Shown here: positions 44,756 through 52,094 of the stretch, piece after piece
How the letters are laid out: each line of letters begins with the position of its first letter
Position numbering within the stretch: position 1 is the stretch's first letter
Assembly: GCA_028818705.1 (NCBI GenBank)
Contig: JAPPNJ010000104.1
Location: 62,654-126,653, forward strand
From: Candidatus Poribacteria bacterium
GTDB taxonomy: Bacteria; Poribacteria; WGA-4E; WGA-3G
DNA: 64,000 nucleotides
Reading direction: 5' to 3'
The notes under the pieces: generated by a model
Seen by the model: only the letters and a program-made list of their open reading frames with translations
What the model was told of the DNA's origin: nothing
The model's database searches: none
Made by a program: the position numbers and the translations under genes

Positions 44756-45701
44756 AAACACCTTTCAAAAGTTTTAGCGTATCCAATTTCTCGCGTCGGG
44801 AAATCTGCTTTAATCCTGCGGTATCATCATAAGTTATATTACCGTCAGTTATTGATTCAAGCTTTTCAAGGTGCATGACCAGTGTATTCTCATCAAGTTT
44901 GAAAACTTGACCAGGACTTAATTTTGAATACATGATTTTTGAAAAAGAAAGTGTGTTCGCGTTTGGAAAACGATCATTCCAGAATGCGGTTATAGTTAGT
45001 GCAAGCATTGAATCTGTCAACGATGGTTTTGCCCCCAAATTGAATTGATACCTATTTTCGTCTTGTTCAACCTGTACTTCTCGAATTAAGTCTAATTCTA
45101 CCAGTGGGCAATCAAATGTGTCCTCAATAATTGCAGTTTCTGATGAGTGTGAAAGACAATATGTTCGAAAAAAGCAGTTGACATCCTTTTGGATCGTATT
45201 TTCGGAAGGCTGCTTTCTTATGTTTTTTTGTTGTTTTATCCAGTAGATAAGGTCCTTAGTTAAGGATTTTTTTGTGAACTCTGGATAATTGAGAAAATTA
45301 AAAGCCCAAGAGCACGTAGCTGCTTGATCTTTATTTGTTGCAATTTTCCAATGGATCCACCACAAAGTAGATGGATTTTCGAGGTAAGGGTCAAATCCCT
45401 TTTTATCCTTAAAAATTGCTTCACCAAAATCAGATGCCTTAAAACCACGCGGATCAGAACCGTCCTCTTTTTTTTCAATAAGGTTGGCAGCTAAACACCA
45501 ATGACGTATGGAACTCACCATGTTTTTACCAACACCTAAAACAACAGGCGCGTCGTCATCAGCAAAAACGTTTGATTTTTCTATCACTGCATCAACGCCC
45601 TTTTTCAGCCATGTATACCGGAAGGGGAAGGTCTGGTGTCCTGAAAAAGAGGGCCTCACCAGATATGGTGGAGTTGTATGTTCAGCAAGAAAATTTTCCA
45701 T
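44748..45701 (-). CDS. SspB-like DUF4007 protein
   Basis: 317 residues from the ATG at 45701. The DUF4007 signature stands at about 18-60: RPSFSGHQTFPFRYTWLKKG, then VVLGVGKNMVSSIRHWCLA. As I recall the literature, DUF4007 belongs to SspB, the DNA nickase of the SspABCD system. Downstream text (TLWWIHWKIA, FWNDRF) matches the family's helical middle. There is no SD before the ATG; instead the -10 box ends seven bases before it, so the mRNA is probably leaderless. An extension upstream to 45740 would lie across the promoter and is unlikely. The overlap with the ATPase gene implies coupled synthesis. Confidence 0.8.
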   Translation of the reverse strand: MENFLAEHTTPPYLVRPSFSGHQTFPFRYTWLKKGVDAVIEKSNVFADDDAPVVLGVGKNMVSSIRHWCLAANLIEKKEDGSDPRGFKASDFGEAIFKDKKGFDPYLENPSTLWWIHWKIATNKDQAATCSWAFNFLNYPEFTKKSLTKDLIYWIKQQKNIRKQPSENTIQKDVNCFFRTYCLSHSSETAIIEDTFDCPLVELDLIREVQVEQDENRYQFNLGAKPSLTDSMLALTITAFWNDRFPNANTLSFSKIMYSKLSPGQVFKLDENTLVMHLEKLESITDGNITYDDTAGLKQISRREKLDTLKLLKGVYE

Positions 45702-45708
45702 ACAACTT

Positions 45709-45737
45709 ATTATACAATAAATAGTTAGAAAAAGCAA
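45709..45737 (-). promoter_or_regulatory. Promoter of the ssp-like operon (near leaderless)
   Basis: The minus strand reads TTGCTT (45732-45737), 17 bases, TATAAT (45709-45714), with only seven bases to the ATG at 45701. Start of transcription should fall at or within two bases of the A of the ATG. Confidence 0.7.
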
Positions 45738-45755
45738 CACGTTTTTACAAAAGGA

Positions 45756-45941
45756 TCATATCCATAATCGCAGTGCCTTGTTCACAGACGCAGCGTCTGA
45801 AAACACCGCGGCGACATCGGGTTCTAACTTGGCAAAGTTACCGAACTGCTTACGCGCGGGACCGGACTTCCGCACTCGCAACTTTCTCTGATCATACTCT
45901 GGACGGAGTTCATCTTGTATTATTGTTTTATCCTTCTTCAT
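45756..45941 (-). CDS. Small antitoxin-like protein
   Basis: 61 residues: KTIIQDELRPEYDQRKLRVR followed by KSGPARKQFGNF, then KLEPDVAAVFSDAASVNKAL. The pattern (acidic ELRPEYD start, LEPDVA...SVN-ALR end) is that of short antitoxin-like proteins that often occur alone. The usual family members run several residues further after the ALRLL end; this one stops at LRLWI. It lies 54 bp upstream of the ssp-like start on the same strand and has GGA before its ATG. No toxin gene is adjacent. It might regulate the operon; I infer this from position only. Confidence 0.55.
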   Translation of the reverse strand: MKKDKTIIQDELRPEYDQRKLRVRKSGPARKQFGNFAKLEPDVAAVFSDAASVNKALRLWI

Positions 45942-46043
45942 ATTCCATTAGGATTAACCTAACATCGAATGTATCAGATGGTTTGTCTGAAGTTTTTGGC
46001 GGGCAACGATAGATTCATTTTATTATACCCTATATAAGCAATA

Positions 46044-46700
46044 TTAAATATACATATTACAGTTTTCTAAGTTCAGTTGTTGTGTTTCATGAGTTCCCAT
46101 CAGAGATCGGAATCTCGAAAAAGGTAATCTCTGAAGCCACCCCATGACGGCTTCACAGAGTTCAGTGAAACTTTCAAAGAAATAACTCCTGTTGATTTGC
46201 TCTCGCATCAGATGCCACAAGCGTTCAATGAGATTCAGATGTGGACTATAAGTCGGCATTGGCACTAAACGTAATCGGTCTTTGTGGCGAATGAGAAAAT
46301 CATCTAATTTTGCTGTTGTATGGCTTGAGGCATTATCTCGGACGATAAACAGCAACTCATCAGGAAACATGTCCATGAGATTTTGCCAATGCGTTTTCAT
46401 TTCAAGATGCGTTTTATTGCTATAGATCTCATACAAGCCATCCCCTGAGGGATATTCTAAGGAGCCGATAAGATACTTCCGCTGGTTTTTACCAGGGGTG
46501 TTGACTTTATACTCACTGCCTTGCTCCCGATAGACGCGTCCGGTCTTCGGGCACCAAGACACATTGGCTTCATCAAAGAAAAATAGGCGAGCCTCCTTTT
46601 GACTTGCTTTCGCTGGCGGGAGCCCTAAACGCTGAAGTTGGGTATCTGGGACAAGCAACCGAGTCGCCTCGCTGGTTAGGTGTCCCGTTTTCGCAAACAC
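46044..46700 (-). CDS. IS630 transposase, catalytic ORF B (DDE domain)
   Basis: 218 residues in the -1 frame relative to the upstream ORF. The DDE triad is complete: Asp in FFFDEANVSW, Asp in LFIVRDNASSHTT, Glu in YSPHLNLIERLW. It overlaps ORF A by 25 bp. A fusion by -1 slippage at AAAA (46688-46691), where ORF A reads CGA AAA C and this frame reads AAA, would give a full transposase. Without fusion it would need the GTG at 46700, which has no SD. Confidence 0.85.
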   Translation of the reverse strand: MFAKTGHLTSEATRLLVPDTQLQRLGLPPAKASQKEARLFFFDEANVSWCPKTGRVYREQGSEYKVNTPGKNQRKYLIGSLEYPSGDGLYEIYSNKTHLEMKTHWQNLMDMFPDELLFIVRDNASSHTTAKLDDFLIRHKDRLRLVPMPTYSPHLNLIERLWHLMREQINRSYFFESFTELCEAVMGWLQRLPFSRFRSLMGTHETQQLNLENCNMYI

Positions 46701-47215
46701 GCCAACTCCCTAAGTTGATGCCGTTTGGCTTGATAGTCAGGATCCGGACTCCCTACGCGGAGTTTACTCCGACCTGTTCGGTAGCCGATGCGCCGTAAAG
46801 CAAAATGGATGGCAGGCGGTGTTACCGAAATCTCATGGTACACCTTGAAATAAATACGCATCAGGTCAAGCGTCCATTGCCGAGAATCCGTCTGAAGTTT
46901 TTCATATTGATTCGGGGTTTGCTGAAAAAGTCGCTCCCAATCAGATTTACTGAAGTGTGTGATTTTACCACGATGTCCCGGTGGACGCTTGGGCATCAAG
47001 GCTTCTAAGCCAGAGGCGTTATACTTATGAATATAACTCCGAACGCTGTCAGCTGAAAGATTGAACATCTTGGCGAGTTGCGGCACCGACATCCCCTGGG
47101 TAGCAGAGAGTTTGATGATCAATAAACGTTGATACCATTTGGGTTTGATCGCTTCAGAAAGCGCAACATCAAGATGTTGCAGTGCTGAGGCATCCTCAAG
47201 TTTCGCGTAGATCAT
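46676..47215 (-). CDS. IS630 transposase, DNA-binding ORF A
   Basis: 179 residues with two helix-turn-helix units: QGMSVPQLAKMFNLSADSVR (about 37-56) and the LDLMRIYFKVYHEISVTPPA segment near 115-135, linked by KRPPGHRGK. This is the N-terminal part of an IS630-type transposase. It ends in RELACLRKRDT just after the slippery AAAA, so a programmed -1 frameshift into the catalytic frame is likely. Confidence 0.85.
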   Translation of the reverse strand: MIYAKLEDASALQHLDVALSEAIKPKWYQRLLIIKLSATQGMSVPQLAKMFNLSADSVRSYIHKYNASGLEALMPKRPPGHRGKITHFSKSDWERLFQQTPNQYEKLQTDSRQWTLDLMRIYFKVYHEISVTPPAIHFALRRIGYRTGRSKLRVGSPDPDYQAKRHQLRELACLRKRDT

Positions 47216-47335
47216 TACAAGAAATGCTCCTTAGGAAATAGAGTTACCTTAAGCATAACTAAAAATTTACTAAATTACCAATTTATTTTTTAATATTGCT
47301 TATCAATGAAGGTCAATGCGTAATTACGGACAGAC

Positions 47336-47457
47336 CAGAGCCATTCAATTGTCGGTTTTTTGTTGTGTTTGTGGAAGAAACCGCGATTCAAAGATAGCAC
47401 CTACAGAAGAATGTCGGGATTTGGAAATCCCTCCTACAGGGGAATTGAATGTCTCTG
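47336..47457. mobile_element. MITE copy 3 (diverged)
   Basis: 122 bp with ends CAGAGCCATTCAATTG and GAATTGAATGTCTCTG, a longer and better inverted repeat than in the other copies; the inner part has diverged. Flanks ACGGACAGAC (47326-47335) and ACGGATAGAC (47458-47467) are a 10-bp duplication with one mismatch, so this is an older insertion. Confidence 0.65.
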
Positions 47458-47506
47458 ACGGATAGACGGGGTCATTATATAGTAGAGTTTAGAATTAATC
47501 CGAGAC

Positions 47507-47640
47507 TCCACATCGGCGAGGAGTGTAAAGCTAAGACAAATTATGCTTTCGTAGCATAATTTGAAACCTCGCCTACCTTATTTTTAGGGGAACTGGGGTT
47601 AGGAACCTCGCCAGCGGCTTTAAGGTGAATCGCTCGTGAA
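47507..47640. repeat. Nested palindromes (AAATTATGCT hairpin inside GGCGAGG-CCTCGCC)
   Basis: A perfect 10-bp stem, AAATTATGCT (47538-47547) and AGCATAATTT (47553-47562), sits between the arms GGCGAGG and CCTCGCC of a GGTT-AACC-type palindrome. A TTTAGAATTA word precedes it and an AACCTCGCCAGCGG word follows near 47610. No gene is supported between 47301 and 48180. Confidence 0.6.
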
Positions 47641-47831
47641 AGAAAAGAGGAGAATCAAGGTGGAATTTAGGTTGAAAAAAAGCGTGTCGTTAAGTTAAAA
47701 ATATATTCACATTTGTGTTTTCACGGAGAATGGGTTTATTCGATGTCACGAACCCGCGTGACACCTACCCTGATAAAATTCTCCGTGAAGCCTCCGTGAA
47801 TCGTACTGAAAACCGATAATACAATTACCCT

Positions 47832-47954
47832 CAGAGGCATTCAGTTTTCGGTTTTTTGAGTGCGTTATGGGCAATAGGGGGGCGCTGCTTTCGGCAAGAG
47901 TCGGGGTTACAAACCCCTCCTACAAGAGTGATTCGGGACCATTGAATGGCTCTG
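47832..47954. mobile_element. MITE copy 4, tandem pair left
   Basis: 123 bp, nearly identical to copies 1 and 2. It is flanked by CAATTACCCT at 47822-47831 and 47955-47964, a perfect 10-bp duplication that is shared with the next copy. Confidence 0.82.
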
Positions 47955-47964
47955 CAATTACCCT

Positions 47965-48080
47965 CAGAGGCATTCAGTTTTTTGAGTGCGTTATGGGCAA
48001 TAGGGGGGTGCTGCTTTCCGCAAGAATCGGGGTTACAAACCCCTCCTACAAGAGTGATTCGGGACCATTGAATGGCTCTG
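47965..48080. mobile_element. MITE copy 5, tandem pair right
   Basis: 116 bp, lacking seven bases of the TTTTCGGTT stretch near the left end. It is followed by a third CAATTACCCT (48081-48090). The order target-MITE-target-MITE-target suggests duplication by recombination across the flanks or a second insertion into the same site. Ten bases further on begins the promoter of the next gene. Confidence 0.82.
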
Positions 48081-48099
48081 CAATTACCCTACCGACAGA

Positions 48100-48128
48100 T
48101 TGCAATGAGAGCGGAGATGTGCTATACT
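48100..48128 (+). promoter_or_regulatory. Promoter of the formylglycine-enzyme-like gene
   Basis: TTGCAA (48100-48105), 17 bases, TATACT (48123-48128). The leader of about 45 nt contains one arm of the GTAGCATAGGCTG palindrome family (48136-48158). Confidence 0.6.
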
Positions 48129-48180
48129 AATAAGGCACAGGCTAACAGCCTATGCTACATGAGAGAACCGACAATCTGAC

Positions 48181-48900
48181 ATGCACATCGAAATACTCGA
48201 TTATCCACTCGTCTATATCCCCGCTGGTGAATTTATCATGGGGACGATTCCTACCGGACTCCGCAAAACGGATCCAGAGGAACCGCAACGGAGTGTCCTG
48301 CTCGATGCTTATGCTATCGGTGTATATCAGGTCACGAACGCCCAGTACGCACAATTTGTGGAGGCGACGGGGCATCCACATCCACTTTTCTGGAGGGAGG
48401 AACATCTCAACGCTCCTGATTTTCCTGTCGTCGGGATAAGTTGGGACGATGCGATGCACTTCTTGGCATGGCTCAATAGACTTGAAAATGGTGCGTATCG
48501 CTTACCCACTGAGGCGGAATGGGAGAAGGCGGCGCGCGGCACCGATGCTCGCGAGTATCCTTGGGGAGATGCATGGAATGCGAACAGCGCAAACACATCG
48601 GAATCGGGGAATAGACGGTTGATGCCCGTCGGGAGTTATCCGTCAGGTGTGAGTCCTTATGGGTGCTACGATATGGCAGGCAATGCTTATGACTGGTGCA
48701 GCGACTGGTTTCATATAGAGACCTACAAATACTCGCCTGCGGAGAATCCGTTGGGGGCGAGTGAAGGACGTCGGCGGGTGATTCGCGGGGGTTCATGGAT
48801 CGCACGTGGCGAGTTTGCTGCTCGGTGTGCTAATCGTGCTGCGTATGAACCGATACAGGCTATTCATAGCGTCGGGTTTCGGATTGCTAAGGAAGTCTGA
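48181..48900 (+). CDS. Formylglycine-generating-enzyme (SUMF1)-like protein
   Basis: 239 residues spanning almost only the FGE-sulfatase domain. Landmarks: PLVYIPAGEFIMGTIPTG at the start, YQVTNAQYAQFVEATGH, PVVGISWDDAMHFLAWLN, YRLPTEAEWEKAARG, GCYDMAGNAYDWCSDWF and VIRGGSWIARGEFAARCANR, all standard for the fold. Catalytic copper-binding cysteines of true FGE are not clearly present, so it may be a non-enzymatic or hydroxylase-like member. It is intact, monocistronic, and lacks a good SD. Members of this kind are very abundant in Planctomycetes and Poribacteria. Confidence 0.9.
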   Translation: MHIEILDYPLVYIPAGEFIMGTIPTGLRKTDPEEPQRSVLLDAYAIGVYQVTNAQYAQFVEATGHPHPLFWREEHLNAPDFPVVGISWDDAMHFLAWLNRLENGAYRLPTEAEWEKAARGTDAREYPWGDAWNANSANTSESGNRRLMPVGSYPSGVSPYGCYDMAGNAYDWCSDWFHIETYKYSPAENPLGASEGRRRVIRGGSWIARGEFAARCANRAAYEPIQAIHSVGFRIAKEV

Positions 48901-49004
48901 ACTGTGATTTATGGGATTAGTAGATATACCATGATTCAAGCCCCTAAAGAATCAGAATCAGGATCAACGTCAGAATGCGCGTGTGGCATTCCGTGGGGGC
49001 AAAA

Positions 49005-49140
49005 TTTGGAAACCTCGCCAGCGAGGAAAGTCGGGGTTGGAAACCCCTCCTACAAGAAGCGTTTGATTGAACGTTCCTAAGACTGAGGTTTGGAAACCTC
49101 GCCAGCGAGGAAAGGTCGGGGTTGGAAACCCCTCCTACAA
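49005..49140. repeat. Cluster of AACCTCGCC and AACCCC hairpin repeats
   Basis: GGGGTTGGAAACCCC occurs at 49033-49047 and 49118-49132, each followed by TCCTACAAGAA. GAGGTTTGGAAACCTC occurs at 49085-49100, followed by GCCAGCGAGGAAA; a partial copy lies at about 49008-49030. Two units of one compound repeat stand in tandem immediately upstream of mutY. Confidence 0.7.
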
Positions 49141-49152
49141 GAAAAAAATGCT

Positions 49153-50235
49153 ATGCATCAAAAGCCATTACCCCAATACTCCCAAGACTTTCGAGATAGC
49201 TTGTTAGATTGGTTCAGAGACTACCAGCGTGATATGCCGTGGCGCAACACCGATAACCCATATTATATCTGGGTCTCTGAGGTAATGCTCCAACAAACAC
49301 AGGTCAAGAAGGTTGTGGATTACTATAATAGATTCATCGCACGGTTTCCAGATGTTCAGCACTTGGCAGCGGCTCCACTCCAAGATGTGCTAAAGGTTTG
49401 GGAAGGCTTAGGGTATTACGCCAGGGCACGGAACCTGCACAAAGCCGCCCAGGTTATCGTGAACGAACTGAATGGAAGGATCCCGCGGGACTATGCGACG
49501 TTTCGGAAATTGCCGGGTGTTGGGGACTATAGTGCAGCGGCGGTGCAAAGCATCGCCTTTGATGAACCTTACGCCGCTGTAGACGGGAATATCAAGCGTG
49601 TGTTGGCGCGCCTGTTCCTCATGGATGCCCCGGTTAACGATGCCAAGTCGGCGAAACTGTTCCAGCGGCGAGCTGACGAACTCTTGGATTCGACGGCTCC
49701 GGGACTTTTCAATCAGGCGATGATGGAGTTGGGGGCAACTGTCTGTCGTCCACAATCGCCGATCTGTCTTGTTTGTCCTGTGAACGCGTTCTGTGAAGCA
49801 TTTCAGACGGCACGTCAAGACGAATTTCCACAACGACGTGAGACGAAACCTGTGCCGGAACATCATATTGCAGTAGGGGTCATTTACAGAGCGGATGAGG
49901 TGTTAATCACGCAGCGGCAGTTTGAAGGTCTGCTCGGTGGGCTTTGGGAGTTCCCCGGCGGGCGGATCGCTGAGGGTGAAGCCGCTGAAGTGGCGTGCGT
50001 TCGGAACATCAGGGAGGTTGTTAATCTCTCGGTTAGGAATATAGAATACCTCACCCGTGTGAGGCACGCCTTCACACATTTCAAGATAGTCGTGGATGTT
50101 TTTACGTGCGATTATCAATCGGGTGAGGTAATTCTGGACGGACCGCGGGATGCGAAGTGGATTGCGATTGAGGCGTTAGGTGATTATCCGCTCCCGCGTG
50201 CGACGCATAAGTTTTTGGACAAGTTAATTGTCTGA
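49153..50235 (+). CDS. mutY: Adenine DNA glycosylase MutY
   Basis: 360 residues from the ATG at 49153; a longer frame would be encoded by the repeat cluster and is rejected. Catalytic Glu E43 in SEVMLQQTQ, the helix-hairpin-helix LPGVGDYSAAAV with its following catalytic Asp (AAVDGNIKRV), and the iron-sulfur loop C-x6-C-x2-C-x5-C (CRPQSPICLVCPVNAFC) are all visible. The C-terminal NUDIX-like domain (LLGGLWEFPGGRI) reads 8-oxoG. It removes A opposite 8-oxoguanine. Its 3' end overlaps the convergent aldo/keto reductase gene by 12 bp. Confidence 0.95.
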   Translation: MHQKPLPQYSQDFRDSLLDWFRDYQRDMPWRNTDNPYYIWVSEVMLQQTQVKKVVDYYNRFIARFPDVQHLAAAPLQDVLKVWEGLGYYARARNLHKAAQVIVNELNGRIPRDYATFRKLPGVGDYSAAAVQSIAFDEPYAAVDGNIKRVLARLFLMDAPVNDAKSAKLFQRRADELLDSTAPGLFNQAMMELGATVCRPQSPICLVCPVNAFCEAFQTARQDEFPQRRETKPVPEHHIAVGVIYRADEVLITQRQFEGLLGGLWEFPGGRIAEGEAAEVACVRNIREVVNLSVRNIEYLTRVRHAFTHFKIVVDVFTCDYQSGEVILDGPRDAKWIAIEALGDYPLPRATHKFLDKLIV

Positions 50236-51174
50236 TCCGAAGCGTGCTTCGTATTTCTTCCATACCGCATCGGGTAGCGGCGTACTGGCGGCTATGAGAT
50301 TTGCCTCAAGCTGCTCGACGTTGAGACTCCCGATGTTGTTGCCTTGAATCCGTGCCTCTTTCAGACAGAACTGAAGCGCGAGTTGTAGGATGCTGATGCT
50401 TTCTTCAACGCACCATTCCCAAATTGGGTATGCTGCTGCAACATCACCTTCTTTTTTCCACCGTCCCCTTGCAATCTCAGCGTCGAGATCGACACCTGTG
50501 AGGATACCGCGCAGGATCGACCAACCGTTCATAACCCCGATATCGTGTTCAGCGGCGTACGGAAGGATCTCGTCAACAGCGGTCTGTCGGATGAGGTTGT
50601 AGTCGTTGAAGCACAAGATAAGATCGACATCACCGGTTGCCATCGCTTTAAGATGAAAGTCATGGGGACGCATGCCGTAGCCGAGGAACCGTACGAGTCC
50701 GCGTGCTTTGCACTGAAGCAAGCCGTCGAGTGTGCCACCCTTCTCAAGGGTCGGATCGATTTCGCCGGGGTCGTGGATGAGCATACCATCGAAATAATCC
50801 GTGCCGAGGAGTTCAAGTTGGTTTTCGAGGTCAGCGATTGCGCGTTCAGCGGAATAGTCAGGTCTACCTTCTCCATAGCCTCCCCATTCTGCAGCGGAGT
50901 GGCAACAGAGTCTGCCGGTAATGATAACATTTTCGCGCGGAATCTCCTTTAGTGCCAATCCGAGTTTCCGCATCGAGTCCCCATAACAACGAGCGCAATC
51001 GAAATGATTAACACCGATGGAGACTGCGTGTTTAACGAGTGCCACAGCCTCTTCATCTGATACGAAGCCAAAATTATTTCCGAACCCCTGTGTGCCGAAC
51101 GGAATGACCGGAATACTCAATTCCGTGCGTCCCAATCGCCGCCTTGGAATCGTAGGTAAAGCTTGATTTGCCAT
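50224..51174 (-). CDS. Aldo/keto reductase
   Basis: 316 residues with the AKR TIM-barrel: RRLGRTELSIPVIPFGTQGF near the start, NHFDCARCYGDSMRKLG (Asp, Tyr of the catalytic tetrad near 59-64), FDGMLIHDPGE carrying the catalytic His, and C-terminal NNIGSLNVEQLEANLIA of the NADPH-binding loop. It is of the YgdS/ydjE-like class often seen next to sugar genes. The substrate is unknown. The gene reads toward mutY and overlaps its 3' end. Confidence 0.9.
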   Translation of the reverse strand: MANQALPTIPRRRLGRTELSIPVIPFGTQGFGNNFGFVSDEEAVALVKHAVSIGVNHFDCARCYGDSMRKLGLALKEIPRENVIITGRLCCHSAAEWGGYGEGRPDYSAERAIADLENQLELLGTDYFDGMLIHDPGEIDPTLEKGGTLDGLLQCKARGLVRFLGYGMRPHDFHLKAMATGDVDLILCFNDYNLIRQTAVDEILPYAAEHDIGVMNGWSILRGILTGVDLDAEIARGRWKKEGDVAAAYPIWEWCVEESISILQLALQFCLKEARIQGNNIGSLNVEQLEANLIAASTPLPDAVWKKYEARFGSDN

Positions 51175-51179
51175 AAGAG

Positions 51180-51230
51180 TCCTCTCTGTTAGTAGTCAGT
51201 TATCGGTAGTCGGTTGTCGGTTAATAGCCT
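51180..51230. repeat. AGTCAGTTATCGG intergenic tract
   Basis: A short degenerate tract (TTAGTAGTCAGTTATCGGTAGTCGGTTGTCGG) of the kind listed at 21616, here upstream of the aldo/keto reductase start. Confidence 0.5.
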
Positions 51231-51349
51231 TTGCTGTAACAATTCATTACTTCTTGGAAGCATTCTAAATTGGGGAAGATTGTTACCAGTGTTCTCTGAA
51301 CTGAAAACTGAAAGTGAACGAAGTGAACGCTCTGACAACTAACAACCCT

Positions 51350-51976
51350 TTAATACTTATCCGAGCCTTCAAGCGGGAGTGGAATCGCCCAGATATTCCG
51401 ATACCGAACGTCATTGCCGTGATCCTGCAGGCGGAGTGGACCGGGTTGAGCAAGTTCTGAATCCGCGCCCCCAACTGTTGTTCCAGCGATCTGCGCGTTA
51501 TTGATGATTACCAAACCGTTTTGGATGACTGTTATGCGTGGACCTTCGCTCATCTCACCAGTGTCGTTAAAACGGGGTGCCCGGAAGACGATATCGTAAG
51601 TCTGCCATTCAAGGGGCGGTTTACAGGCGTTGACGAGCGGTGCAAACTGGTTGTAAATTGCGCCGCAGTCGCCCATTCCAGGGACAGAAATGCCGTAGGA
51701 GTCCAATACCTGGACTTCATACCGACCTTGAAGGAATACACCGCTGTTGCCTTTTGCCTGTCCAGTTGCTTCGGGCATATCGGGGCATCTGAATTCAACA
51801 TGGACGAAATGATCTGTGAAGGTTTCTTTGCTTACTACATCGCCGGTGCGTGGGACGACAAGCATTTGCCCATCTTCGACTTTCCAACTCGGTGTGCTGC
51901 CATCTTGGCTCGTCCAACCACTAAGGTCTGTGCCGTCAAAAAGAATGACTGCGGATTCTGGAGGTGTTTGTGTCAT
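51350..51976 (-). CDS. 3-keto-disaccharide hydrolase (DUF1080)
   Basis: 208 residues with the concanavalin-like DUF1080 fold: ILFDGTDLSGWTSQDGSTPS then WKVEDGQMLVVP at the start, HVEFRCPDMPEATGQAKGNS and GVFLQGRYEVQVLDSYG in the middle, and PLRLQDHGNDVRYRNIW at the end. These motifs are near-invariant in the family, which cleaves 3-keto-glycosides. There is no signal peptide. AAAGGA lies just before the ATG. It stands alone. Confidence 0.92.
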   Translation of the reverse strand: MTQTPPESAVILFDGTDLSGWTSQDGSTPSWKVEDGQMLVVPRTGDVVSKETFTDHFVHVEFRCPDMPEATGQAKGNSGVFLQGRYEVQVLDSYGISVPGMGDCGAIYNQFAPLVNACKPPLEWQTYDIVFRAPRFNDTGEMSEGPRITVIQNGLVIINNAQIAGTTVGGADSELAQPGPLRLQDHGNDVRYRNIWAIPLPLEGSDKY

Positions 51977-52094
51977 GGTTTTCCTTTCACACGCGCTATG
52001 CGTGGGTTAGTGAACAGAAAATAGAATTTTCCATCATTTTAACGCAAATCGCTTTTTTGTCAAGGGATTAGGTGCAGTTGCTACTGGCACAATA

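Larger units (their letters stand above)
46037..47300 (-). mobile_element. IS630-family insertion sequence
   Basis: 1264 bp bounded by inverted repeats AGCAATATTAAA (left) and TTTAATATTGCT (right), with TA on each side (46035-46036 and 47301-47302), the expected TA target duplication of IS630/Tc1-mariner elements. It carries a transposase in two overlapping frames. It sits 95 bp from the small antitoxin-like gene and close to the ssp-like operon, marking this as an accessory region. Confidence 0.85.

Noticed and set aside
35913..45701. BREX or DISARM system
   Set aside because: The large ATPase recalls BrxC, but no BrxA/B/L, PglX methylase, PglZ or DISARM helicase/methylase genes are present. 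DUF4007 plus the PP-loop enzyme fit Ssp better.
47301..48180. Gene in the MITE cluster gap
   Set aside because: All open frames here are translations of MITE copies and palindromes, with repeated peptides and no SD.
49090..49152. N-terminal extension of MutY
   Set aside because: The extra residues are encoded by the AACCTCGCC/AACCCC repeat DNA and are absent from MutY proteins in general.
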